Origin: Flavobacterium frigidimaris
GTDB taxonomy: Bacteria > Bacteroidota > Bacteroidia > Flavobacteriales > Flavobacteriaceae
Reading direction: 5' to 3'
DNA: 64,000 nucleotides
Assembly: GCA_900129595.1 (NCBI GenBank)
Contig: FQWG01000025.1
Location: 1-64,000 of the forward strand
A program made the position numbers and the translations under genes. This document shows, piece after piece, positions 1 through 9,300 of the stretch. Position 1 is the stretch's first letter, and each line of letters begins with the position of its first letter. The notes under the pieces were generated by a model. It worked only from the letters and a program-made list of their open reading frames with translations. It ran no database searches and had not been told where the DNA came from.

Positions 1-2
1 TT

Positions 3-2171
3 ACTTTTACCTTAACAGCAACTAATGCAGGTCCAAGTGCTGCAACAGGAGTAAGTGTAACGGATATTTTACCTTCTGGCTATACTTTTGTAAGTGCCAG
101 CACAGCTAGCGGAACCTATACCAGTGGAACTGGAATCTGGGCGATTGGTACTTTAGCCAATGGAGCGAATGCTACCTTATCTATCATTGCCACGGTCAAT
201 GCCTCTGGAACCTATACCAACAGTGCTAGTATAACTGCCAATGAAGCAGATCCTACACCTGGAAATAATACCTCTAGTGTTACCCCAACACCAATAAACG
301 TAATTTCAGCTATCACAGAAACTACTGCTGCAATCAATGGTAATTCGGGCGGTACTACGCCAGCCTTGACGGCCAATGATACCTTGAATGGCAATCCAGT
401 TGTGATTGGTACCGGTGCAGGAGAAGTAACTTTAACAGGAGTGAACGTACCGCCAGGCTTGACTTTAAATGCAGACGGAACAGTTACAGTTGCGGCCAAT
501 ACGCCAGCAGGAAATTATACGGTTACCTACACGATATGCGAAGTAACCAATACGTCTAACTGCAGTACGGTATCAAGTATCGTTACAGTGACAGCAGCTA
601 GTATTGCAGCTATCACAGAAACTACTGGGGCAATTAATGGTAATACGGGCGGCACCACGCCAGCCTTGACAGCCAATGATACCTTGAATGGCAATCCAGT
701 TGTGATTGGCACCAGTGCAGGGGATGTAATTTTAACAGCAGTTAGTGTACCGTCAGGCTTGACTTTAAACGCAGACGGAACAGTTGCAGTTGCGGCCAAT
801 ACGCCAGCAGGAAATTATACGGTTACCTACACGATATGCGAAGTAACCAATACGTCTAACTGCAGTACGGTATCAAGTATCGTTACAGTGACAGCAGCTA
901 GTATTGCAGCTATCACAGAAACTACTGGGGCAATTAATGGTAATACGGGCGGCACCACGCCAGCCTTGACAGCCAATGATACCTTGAATGGCAATCCAGT
1001 TGTGATTGGCACCGGTGCAGGGGATGTAACTTTAACAGCAGTTAGTGTACCGTCAGGCTTGACTTTAAACGCAGACGGAACAGTTGCAGTTGCGGCCAAT
1101 ACGCCAGCAGGAAATTATACGGTTACCTACACGATATGCGAAGTAACCAATACCTCTAACTGCAGTACAGTCAAATCAATTATTATTGTCGGACAATCTT
1201 CTCTCGACGCAATTGAAGATGATTTTACAACTTATCCAATCAATGGTACCAATGGAGGTACTACACAAACAGTATTTGGGAATGATTTGTATAATGGAAA
1301 ATCTTTAAATGCTTTAGGTGTTGATTTACAGTTTATTGGTGTTGTTCCGAAAGGTTTTAGCTTAAATCCAAACGGAACAATAACAATAGCTCCAAACACT
1401 ATAGGAGGAAACTATCTGTTAATGTATCAAATTTGTGATAAATTAAATTCAAATAATTGTAGCATAGCTAAGGTTTTTGTCTTCGTTGAAGTTCCATCAA
1501 TTGCCTTGATTAAGTCAGCGGTATTTAATGATGAAAACATGAATGGCAATGCAGATGCTGGAGAAACCATTACTTATAGTTTTGTTGTTACCAATACAGG
1601 AAATGTTAGGCTGACAAATATTTCGATTAAAGATCCGCTTCCTGGAATTGTTATAACCGGAGGTTTAATATCTCTGGCTCCGGGAGAAAGTGATAGTACA
1701 ACTTTTAAAGGCGTTTACGCGATAAAACAAAGTGATATCAATGCTGGGAAAGTTTCTAATCAGGCTTTTGTAACAGGAGAGAATCCTTCAGGAATTATTG
1801 TAACTGATACTTCTGATGATACTGACAATCTAGGAGATAATCCAACAGTTTTATCGATCGAAGGTTGCGTAATAAAAGTCTTCAATGCAATATCTGCAAA
1901 TGGTGATGATAAGAATGAAAGATTTTATATTCAGGGTATAGAATGTTATCCAGAGAATAGTGTTGAGATTTACAATCGTTGGGGAGTTTTGGTATTCCAA
2001 CGTGAGAATTATAACAATGAAGAGCGCGCTTTTAGAGGGCTATCTGAAGGTCGAACAACAGTGAAGCAATCGGACGGATTACCAGATGGTACGTATTATT
2101 ATATTCTTAAATACAAAGACAGAGAATCCAACGTACATCAGCAAGCGGGATATTTATACCTTACTAAGTAA
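3..2171 (+). CDS. Giant repeat adhesin with T9SS type B C-terminal domain (5' end outside window)
   Basis: The reading frame is open from base 3, so the true start lies upstream. In order it encodes a DUF11-like domain (about the first 95 residues), three nearly identical 100-residue repeats, a fourth diverged copy, another DUF11-like domain (codons at about 1500-1857) and a C-terminal gliding-motility/T9SS type B domain. The latter shows NAISANGDDKNERF, VEIYNRWGVLVFQ, LPDGTYYYILKYKD and GYLYLTK, close to the family pattern. Such proteins are exported by the type IX system and stay on the cell surface or are released. The PorP/SprF and OmpA genes follow directly, the usual flavobacterial order. 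The substrate or surface bound is unknown. Confidence 0.9.
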   Translation, partial: TFTLTATNAGPSAATGVSVTDILPSGYTFVSASTASGTYTSGTGIWAIGTLANGANATLSIIATVNASGTYTNSASITANEADPTPGNNTSSVTPTPINVISAITETTAAINGNSGGTTPALTANDTLNGNPVVIGTGAGEVTLTGVNVPPGLTLNADGTVTVAANTPAGNYTVTYTICEVTNTSNCSTVSSIVTVTAASIAAITETTGAINGNTGGTTPALTANDTLNGNPVVIGTSAGDVILTAVSVPSGLTLNADGTVAVAANTPAGNYTVTYTICEVTNTSNCSTVSSIVTVTAASIAAITETTGAINGNTGGTTPALTANDTLNGNPVVIGTGAGDVTLTAVSVPSGLTLNADGTVAVAANTPAGNYTVTYTICEVTNTSNCSTVKSIIIVGQSSLDAIEDDFTTYPINGTNGGTTQTVFGNDLYNGKSLNALGVDLQFIGVVPKGFSLNPNGTITIAPNTIGGNYLLMYQICDKLNSNNCSIAKVFVFVEVPSIALIKSAVFNDENMNGNADAGETITYSFVVTNTGNVRLTNISIKDPLPGIVITGGLISLAPGESDSTTFKGVYAIKQSDINAGKVSNQAFVTGENPSGIIVTDTSDDTDNLGDNPTVLSIEGCVIKVFNAISANGDDKNERFYIQGIECYPENSVEIYNRWGVLVFQRENYNNEERAFRGLSEGRTTVKQSDGLPDGTYYYILKYKDRESNVHQQAGYLYLTK
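309..1170 (+). repeat. Three tandem 300-bp coding repeats
   Basis: Units begin at 309, 609 and 909 with a period of exactly 300 bp (100 codons). Units 2 and 3 differ at only about three positions over some 260 bp, while unit 1 differs more. A fourth, strongly diverged unit follows from about 1200 to 1500. The near identity points to recent unequal crossing-over or gene conversion inside the adhesin gene. Confidence 0.95.
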
Positions 2172-2227
2172 TAATTAAACAAATGGCTTAGTCATAAAAA
2201 AACTAATCCATTATAAAAGTAAAATAC

Positions 2228-3133
2228 ATGAGAAAAATAGTTTTAGTTTTTGTGTTATTTTCCGCTTTGGGATTTGCACAACAAGATGCACAGTATACAC
2301 AATACATGTATAACACTATTAATATAAACCCTGCATATGCGGGCTCAAGAGGAGCAATGAGTATTTTTGGGTTATATCGTACGCAGTGGGTTGGACTTGA
2401 TGGAGCACCGGAGACGAGTAGTTTCTCGTTAAATACACCAATAAATAATAGTAATCTGGGACTCGGAGTTTCGCTTGTAAACGATAAGATAGGGCCTACC
2501 AATGAAAATACCTTCTCTGCTGATTTATCTTATACCATTCCTACATCTGAGACTTTCAAATTATCTTTTGGAATTAAGGGAACAGCGAATTTATTTAATC
2601 TTGATATTAATAAATTAAATCCCGAATACCAAGGTGATCCTCAGTTTCAAGATTTGAATAATAAATTCTCTCCAAATATAGGGGCAGGAGTTTATTGGCA
2701 TTCTGATAAAGCTTATATTGGTTTATCAGTTCCTAATTTCATCGAAACCAATAGGTACAGCGATAATGATTATGCTATTTTTAAGGATAGGATCAATTAT
2801 TATCTTATAGCTGGTTATGTATTTGATTTAGATGCGTATATCAAATTTAAACCGGCAGTACTTACTAAAATGGTCGAAGGAGCACCATTGCAGGTTGATC
2901 TTTCAGCAAACTTTCTGTTTAATGAAAAATTTTCAGTAGGAGTAGCTTATAGATGGAGCGCGGCATTGAGTGCTATGGCTGGATTTCAGGTATCTGACGG
3001 TTTGTTTATAGGATACGCATACGACCGCGAAACTACAAGATTGAATAATTATAATTCAGGATCTCATGAGATATTCTTGCGATTTGAATTTTTAAATAAT
3101 TATAGTCGAATAACCTCACCAAGATTCTTTTAA
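2228..3133 (+). CDS. PorP/SprF family T9SS outer-membrane protein
   Basis: A 301-residue protein with a signal peptide (MRKIVLVFVLFSALGFAQQ) and the family's N-terminal signature DAQYTQYMYNTININPAYAG, then a predicted beta-barrel. PorP/SprF proteins sit in the outer membrane and are encoded next to T9SS type B cargo, where they help secretion or anchoring of that cargo. The gene starts 56 bp after the adhesin and ends 11 bp before the OmpA gene, so the three are probably one operon. The assignment to the family is firm; the pairing with this adhesin is inferred from position. Confidence 0.92.
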   Translation: MRKIVLVFVLFSALGFAQQDAQYTQYMYNTININPAYAGSRGAMSIFGLYRTQWVGLDGAPETSSFSLNTPINNSNLGLGVSLVNDKIGPTNENTFSADLSYTIPTSETFKLSFGIKGTANLFNLDINKLNPEYQGDPQFQDLNNKFSPNIGAGVYWHSDKAYIGLSVPNFIETNRYSDNDYAIFKDRINYYLIAGYVFDLDAYIKFKPAVLTKMVEGAPLQVDLSANFLFNEKFSVGVAYRWSAALSAMAGFQVSDGLFIGYAYDRETTRLNNYNSGSHEIFLRFEFLNNYSRITSPRFF

Positions 3134-3144
3134 ATCCTCACAAG

Positions 3145-5085
3145 ATGAAAATTAAATATATAGCATCCACCATTTTTTTAGTGTTGATTTCACTAAAGTC
3201 AAGTGCACAAACAGCAAGCCAGAAGAAGGCAGACAAGGACTATGACCAATATGCCTATATTGACGCCATTTCAATCTACGAAAAAGTAGCTGAAAAAGGG
3301 TATAAGGACGAGAAACTATTTCAACGATTAGGTAATGCTTATTATTTTAACGGTGAACTTACCAAAGCCGTAAAATGGTATGATGTCCTTTTTGAAATCA
3401 ATAAAGAGCAAGAACCTGAATATTATTATCGGTATGCGCAAACTCTAAAAGCTACAGGAGATTATGCGAAAGCGGATAAAACCCTTGAAGTGTTTAATAA
3501 AAAAATCGCAACAGATAAAAGAGCGATATTATTTGAAAACAATAAAAACTACCTAGAGCAAATAAAAGCGAATTCAGGGCGATTTGAAATAGTCAATATC
3601 AGCATTAACTCTACACAATCGGATTATGGAAGTGCTTATTATGACCAAAAATTAGTATTTGCATCAGCGAGAGATACTGGAGGTGTGGCTAAAAAAACAT
3701 TTAAATGGACCAATAAATCTTTTACCAATTTATATTCGGCAGAATTAAAAGAGGATGGAACCTTAGGAAAACCAAAGCGATTTGAAAAGAAAATCAATTC
3801 AAAATTCAATGAATCGACACCCGTTTTTGCAAAAGATGGAAAAACAATGTACTTTACCAGAAATAACTTTTTGGATGGAAAAAGAGGGAGAGATGACCAG
3901 AAAGGCACCCTCTTAAAACTATATAAAGCAGAATTCGTTAATGGAAAATGGGCCAATGTAACTGAATTACCATTTAACAGCAACCAATATAGCACAGCAC
4001 ATCCGGCATTAAGTATAGATGGTAAGAAACTATATTTTGCATCAGATATGCCAGGTACTTTAGGCCAGTCAGATTTGTTTAGTGTGACCATTAATAATGA
4101 TGGAACTTTTGGAAAACCGGAAAACTTAGGTTCATCGATCAATACGGAAGGACGAGAAACCTTCCCGTTTATATCTGCAGACAATGAAATCTATTTTGCC
4201 AGTGATGGACGCCCAGGCTTGGGAGGACTTGATGTTTATGTTTCCAGAATCAATAGTGACGGTAACTTTACAGAAGTCGAAAATGTTGGAGCCCCAATTA
4301 ATGGCAAACAAGATGATTTTGCATTTATCATCAATTGTGAAAACAGAAGAGGATTTTTCTCCTCTAATAGGGAAGGTGGAAACGGAAACGATGATATTTA
4401 CGAGTTCATAGAAACAAGAAAACTGCTATGTGATCAGAAGTTGAAGGGAATAGTTGTTGATCAGGAAACTAACACAATACTTGATAATGCCAAAGTAATC
4501 CTGTTGGATGAACAGTTTAAAACAATAGATGAAGTTGTAACGGGAAGAGACGGAAGTTATACATTTAAAGTTAAGTGCAACACAATCTACCATGTAAGAG
4601 GTGCGAAACAAGATTATGAAACCAAGGAGATTCCAGTAACCATTAAAGGTCAAACAGGTGAAACGAGCCTAACAATACCATTAGAAAAAAGAATCAAGTC
4701 AGTAGGTATAGGAACTGATTTGGCTAAAACACTTAATATTCCCATTATCTATTTTGATTTAGATAAATCTTTCATTCGTAAAGATGCCGCTTTTGAACTG
4801 GAGAAAATCTTAGCGGTGATGAAACAATATCCAAAGATGAAAATAGATGTTCGTTCGCATACTGACAGCCGACAAACAGCTGCATATAACATTGCTTTAT
4901 CTAATAGAAGAGCTAAATCAACCATAGAGTGGTTAGTTAAAAACGGTGTAACACCGAATAGATTGACCGGTAGAGGATATGGAGAGAGTCAGCTGGTAAA
5001 TAACTGTTCCGATAGAGTAACTTGTACAGAAGCTGAACATCAGCTAAATAGAAGAAGTGAATTTATTATAGTTTCAATGGAGTAA
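3145..5085 (+). CDS. OmpA family protein with TPR, PD40 repeats and CarboxypepD_reg-like domain
   Basis: A 646-residue secreted protein. It has a signal peptide (MKIKYIASTIFLVLISLKSSAQ), a TPR-like helical region (about 25-135), PD40/WD40-like beta-propeller repeats (about 145-420, for example YFASDMPGTLGQSDLF and IYFASDGRPGLGGLDVY), a carboxypeptidase-regulatory-like beta-sandwich (about 430-520) and a C-terminal OmpA peptidoglycan-binding domain (about 535-646, with YFDLDKSFIRKDA and SNRRAKSTIEWL). This architecture is typical of the protein encoded after PorP/SprF in flavobacteria, where it is thought to tie the outer-membrane assembly to peptidoglycan. It is the last gene of the cluster and is followed by a terminator. 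Confidence 0.92.
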   Translation: MKIKYIASTIFLVLISLKSSAQTASQKKADKDYDQYAYIDAISIYEKVAEKGYKDEKLFQRLGNAYYFNGELTKAVKWYDVLFEINKEQEPEYYYRYAQTLKATGDYAKADKTLEVFNKKIATDKRAILFENNKNYLEQIKANSGRFEIVNISINSTQSDYGSAYYDQKLVFASARDTGGVAKKTFKWTNKSFTNLYSAELKEDGTLGKPKRFEKKINSKFNESTPVFAKDGKTMYFTRNNFLDGKRGRDDQKGTLLKLYKAEFVNGKWANVTELPFNSNQYSTAHPALSIDGKKLYFASDMPGTLGQSDLFSVTINNDGTFGKPENLGSSINTEGRETFPFISADNEIYFASDGRPGLGGLDVYVSRINSDGNFTEVENVGAPINGKQDDFAFIINCENRRGFFSSNREGGNGNDDIYEFIETRKLLCDQKLKGIVVDQETNTILDNAKVILLDEQFKTIDEVVTGRDGSYTFKVKCNTIYHVRGAKQDYETKEIPVTIKGQTGETSLTIPLEKRIKSVGIGTDLAKTLNIPIIYFDLDKSFIRKDAAFELEKILAVMKQYPKMKIDVRSHTDSRQTAAYNIALSNRRAKSTIEWLVKNGVTPNRLTGRGYGESQLVNNCSDRVTCTEAEHQLNRRSEFIIVSME

Positions 5086-5138
5086 TATATTTTATAAAAA
5101 AAACTTAATCGAAGATTTTTGCTTATTATAATTAAAGT

Positions 5139-5185
5139 GAAAAGAGGCTGTCCCACAACTCGTGAAATAGCCTCTTTTTCTGTTT
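5139..5185 (+). terminator. Rho-independent terminator after the OmpA gene
   Basis: AAAGAGGCT (5141-5149) pairs with AGCCTCTTT (5169-5177), a 9-bp stem with a 19-nt loop, followed by T-rich sequence. It lies about 55 bp after the OmpA stop codon. Confidence 0.8.
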
Positions 5186-5711
5186 TTTATTCGGACTCCT
5201 GTCGGAGCGCATGTCTCAAATATTCAATTCTCAAGGACTTGTTTTAGTTTTGAGACTTCCTCTTTTATGATAATAGTAGAATAATGAATTTTTTAATGTG
5301 TTATTGTTCCGGATGATTGGAATTTATTTTTTACTCGAGACATGTAAGGATGGAGGTATATGTAAAATTTAAAAAATGCAGTAAATGATCAAAGGTAAAA
5401 AAAACTATCAAAGTACAGATAATGATGAATTACAGAAAACAGGAATAAAAATATGAATTCTAATTTCAAACTTTTTTGAAGAAATTAATTCAAAAAGTCC
5501 TTATTATTTATTTTAGTTATGCCTTATTATATTTAGTAAGCTTTAGTCAGTAGCTGGATTAAAAAAATAACACTCTAAAACTTAAAGCAAGAAATGATAA
5601 TGAAGCTATAAATTAAAAAAGAACACTGATTTTTTTAAATTGAAAACAATTAGTATTTCAAAATCAAATATTAATCTAACCGTTTGTAAAATTAGATGAC
5701 TTCTTTGACTT
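5186..5711. other. AT-rich intergenic stretch
   Basis: About 525 bp between the T9SS cluster and the convergent NRPS/PPTase operon. I see no open frame with family resemblance, no RNA gene and no clear repeat. Confidence 0.6.
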
Positions 5712-5843
5712 TTAATCAAAATTAATATAAATCATTTTGACTATATTTTGTAATTCTAATGATGCGATACATCCGCAATAATCTTTGTCAAATAATAATT
5801 CCTGAATGTGCCATATCTTTCCTTGACTTTGCACTGTTTTTTT
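5712..5843 (-). pseudogene. In-frame continuation of the PPTase gene beyond a TAA codon
   Basis: Reading on in the same frame past the TAA at 5844-5846 gives 43 further codons up to a TAA at 5712-5714. They include GKIWHIQELLFDKDYCGCIA, which resembles the C-terminal strands of Sfp-type phosphopantetheinyl transferases (a W-x-I-x-E segment followed by Y-x-x-x-IA). With it the protein would be 212 positions long, close to Sfp (about 224). The stop sits beside a run of nine A on the coding strand. This looks like a nonsense mutation, though a sequencing error cannot be excluded. Confidence 0.75.
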
Positions 5844-6350
5844 TTAAATACTTATTTTTTCTAAAGAAGCAAAGAACCCCCGGCCATCGGCCTTTATAAC
5901 AGCCTCTTTTATCGTCCAATATTTATAATATTCCTGTAAGGGAGAATGAGCCTTATTAATTATATCCCACTGGATTTGTGTCATTGTTTCTTTTACGGAA
6001 TTAAAATTAATAGGAACTATTTCCTCAATATCAATTCCTAATTCTTTAGAACCAATTGCACAAAACACATAAGAACCTGAGTGGGTTATATTAAAATCAA
6101 AATCAGTTGAGAGATAAGGTCTTCCAAATTCATTGTAGTATAAATTATTCAAAGGAATGACTGTATTATTAAAAATTTCCAGTGCTTTCATAAGTAAAAG
6201 TTTTCCCAGTACATTTCGAACCCGATCATTTAAATTATAATATCTTAAATTTTTATATCTTAATTCTGGCGGTAAAATAGACAGCCATTTATCATAAATA
6301 GCTGCCTTATTTTGATCATTAAATTTGGTATAGACAAGCACTATTTCCAT
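5844..6350 (-). CDS. Sfp-type 4'-phosphopantetheinyl transferase, C-terminally truncated
   Basis: Transfers phosphopantetheine from CoA to the serine of carrier-protein domains, here most likely those of the NRPS encoded 23 bp upstream on the same strand. The 168-residue product keeps the family motifs: FNITHSG with H90, LGIDIEEI with D107 and E109 (magnesium ligands) and WTIKEAVIKADG with E149 and K153. The protein stops just after GRGFFASLEKISI, some 45 residues short of the family length, at an in-frame TAA beyond which recognisable family sequence continues. All catalytic residues remain, but the missing C-terminal strands probably affect folding. Whether the gene is active is open; a second PPTase elsewhere in the genome could substitute. 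Confidence 0.88.
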   Translation of the reverse strand: MEIVLVYTKFNDQNKAAIYDKWLSILPPELRYKNLRYYNLNDRVRNVLGKLLLMKALEIFNNTVIPLNNLYYNEFGRPYLSTDFDFNITHSGSYVFCAIGSKELGIDIEEIVPINFNSVKETMTQIQWDIINKAHSPLQEYYKYWTIKEAVIKADGRGFFASLEKISI

Positions 6351-6373
6351 TTATTAAGCTGTATTTAGAAGTT

Positions 6374-9300
6374 TTATTGGAGAAGCCCCAAATATTTACA
6401 GTAAGCTTCCAGTATACTTCGGCTAATAACTGTACTTTCAATATTCGTCCCTTCTAAAAATTTCATGGTATTAGAAATATCAAAATCAGGAGTATTTTGA
6501 TGGATTTCGATGATTGATTTATTGTCATAAACCTTGAATTTGAATAAACTCAAGAGTGGATACAAAGGACTTTTTTCATCATTCTCCCATAATTTCATCC
6601 ACTGCTGATAGGGTAAAGGAGTTAATTCTAAATTGGATTCATTTTGAAGAGCTTCAAAAAATCCCATAACGGTCATGTTGTCTTTTGGAGCAGGACTTAA
6701 ATGAAATATTTCTCCAATAGCTTTTGGATTCTTAGAGATATGTGCAATAGATTCGCTGATAAAATCAACACAGACCAATTCTTCTTTTTGATCCAGAAGT
6801 ATGGGATAATGTTTTAATTCAATGCATGCCTTTATCAGCAAACTCCACCATTGGTATTTGGCTGTCGCGCCAGTTCTACTATGGCAAAAAGTATATCCTA
6901 ATCTGAAAATTATAATTGGGACACCTTGCTTTATAGCTTGATTGGCAATTTGTTCCATTACCCATTTGCTTTGTATGTAGCCCATGTCGCGACTAAGGTA
7001 TTTGAATGCCGTTTGTGTAGAATCATTTTCCATAATCAGAGCAGGTTTGGTAAAATAATGTTCCCAACTAAAAACTCCAACGGTTGATAACAGAGAAATT
7101 TGTTTAAGTTTGATTGTTGTAGCAAATTTGATTATGGTGTGCAAAGCACCAATATTGGCCGCCTTCATGTAGGAATAGGGCTGAATAAAATTAACAGCGC
7201 TTCCTGCGTGATAGATTACATCTATGGTTTGTGTAAGGGTATTATAAACATTTTTTGATAACCCGAGAAGCGGTTTGGAGAGATCTCCGGGAAGTAATCT
7301 TATGCGGTCTTTGTTGTATAAATCAGTAGGAAGTAACTGTTCTTTTATCGTTTTAAGCAAACGTTCCTCAGCATGCTTTTCATTATCGGCGCGAATGAGT
7401 AAATAAATAACTGCAGATGTGGACTCTAGAAGTTTCGCTAACATATTTACCCCGACAAAGCCTGTAACACCTGTTAGTAAAGAAAATTTAGGACTTTCAA
7501 AATCCCCCTTGTTTTTAAGATTGGTATTAAATTCAGATGGACTTATATAAGCATCGTTTTTAATTTCTTCACTTAAAAGATCGGTTCCGAAACCATATTG
7601 ATCTGTGGTAGGGATAGATTCTCTTTCCTGGATTAATAAAGCCAGTTTTCTAATGGTATTGTTAATATATAATTCACTCAAAGAGATGCTGCCCGGATAG
7701 TGATTAGACATTTTGTTATAAAGCTTAGTCAACAATAACGAATGTCCGCCCAGATGAAAAAAATCATCTTGCATGGAGGTAATCTTGCGCTCTAAAACCT
7801 CACTCCAGATATCCCTAATTTTTTCTTCGTATAAATTAAGAGGTAATTCTTCCTCCTTCTGGTCAAAAGCCTTTTCTGCCAACAATGAAAGCGCTGTCAT
7901 GTCAAGCTTTCCATTTTCAGTAACCGGAATTGTATCTATTGATATAATTTGGTTAGGTATCATATACGAGGGAAGCTTTTTACTCAGCTCGTTTTTGATT
8001 GTAGAAATATTGATACCTCCTGTAATAAATGCCCTGAGGGATAATAAATTTTCAGAAGCTTTATGAACCTGAACCGCTACATTTTTTATACCTTCTACTT
8101 GCTGTAAGGCAGTTTCTATTTCTGCAACCTCAATGCGATACCCTCTTATTTTAACCTGATGATCAATTCTTCCAATATATTCCAGCATACCATCAGGCAA
8201 TATTCTTACCTGATCTCCAGTTTTATACATTCGATTATAGATCGAATTTTCACTATCTTTTATAAAAGGATTCGTTATAAATCGCTCGGTGGTGAGCTCT
8301 GGTTGGTTAAGATATCCTCTTGATAATTGTATGCCAGAGATATAGAGTTCCCCTATAACACCAGCAGGCACCTTGCGCATGTAACTGTCCAGGACATAAA
8401 GTTTGATGTTATTGATGGGATACCCTAAGGTATTTGCGGGATGTACATTGTCATAAACATAATGATTTACAGCAACTGTGGTCTCTGTAGGACCGTATCC
8501 ATTGACAAGTTTAAGCCGACCTGTCCAGTGTTTGCTGATGGCAACCGGACAAGTTTCTCCACCTGTTCCGATAACACGTAATTGAGGGAATTCTACAGCA
8601 AGTGAAATAGTTGAAAGCACCGAGGGAGATATATAAGGCACAACGGTAAGATGATGTGCAGCAATAAAATCCGACAAAGAGTTTCCCAAGAGCTTATTAT
8701 TAGGATACAGATATACAGTAGCACCTTTGGCGAGTGGTATCCATATATCCATAATCGAACCATCGAAGTTATAGGGTGAGAATTGTAAAGTGCGATCATC
8801 TGGACCTATCTCTAATATTTGGCCGTATTCGATAATAAAATTGCTTATTGCCTTATGTTCTATTAATACCCCTTTGGGTATTCCTGTAGTTCCTGAGGTA
8901 TGAATTACATAAATTAAATCTGATGAGGAATGTGTATCAGTGTAACTGTTTTTATGGATTTCTACAGCAGGCACATAAGAGAGCATATGTTCAATATCCA
9001 ATACCGGAACATGTACTTTTTGGCTGATATCTATAAGGTTTATATCTGTAATTAATAATGCAGGATCACTATCTTTTAGTATTACATTAACCCTTTCGAC
9101 TGGGTAATTAATATCTAAAGGCACGTAGGCCGCTCCGGCTTTTATAATTCCTAATAAAACGATAATTCGCTCGGTAGACTGACCGAGATAACAGGCAACA
9201 AATTCGTTGTTTTTGACCCCCATCGCAATAAGCTGATGGGCCACTTTATTTGATTGTAAATGAAGTTCCTGATAAGACAGGTGTACTCCATTTAAAGTAA

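Noticed and set aside
366..2171. TTG at 366 as start of a 601-residue protein
   Set aside because: The frame is open and has domain homology back to base 3, so 366 lies inside a repeat unit.
5837..5846. Frameshift by poly-A slippage to rescue the PPTase
   Set aside because: The continuation is in the same frame, so slippage would not bypass the stop; a nonsense change or read error fits better.
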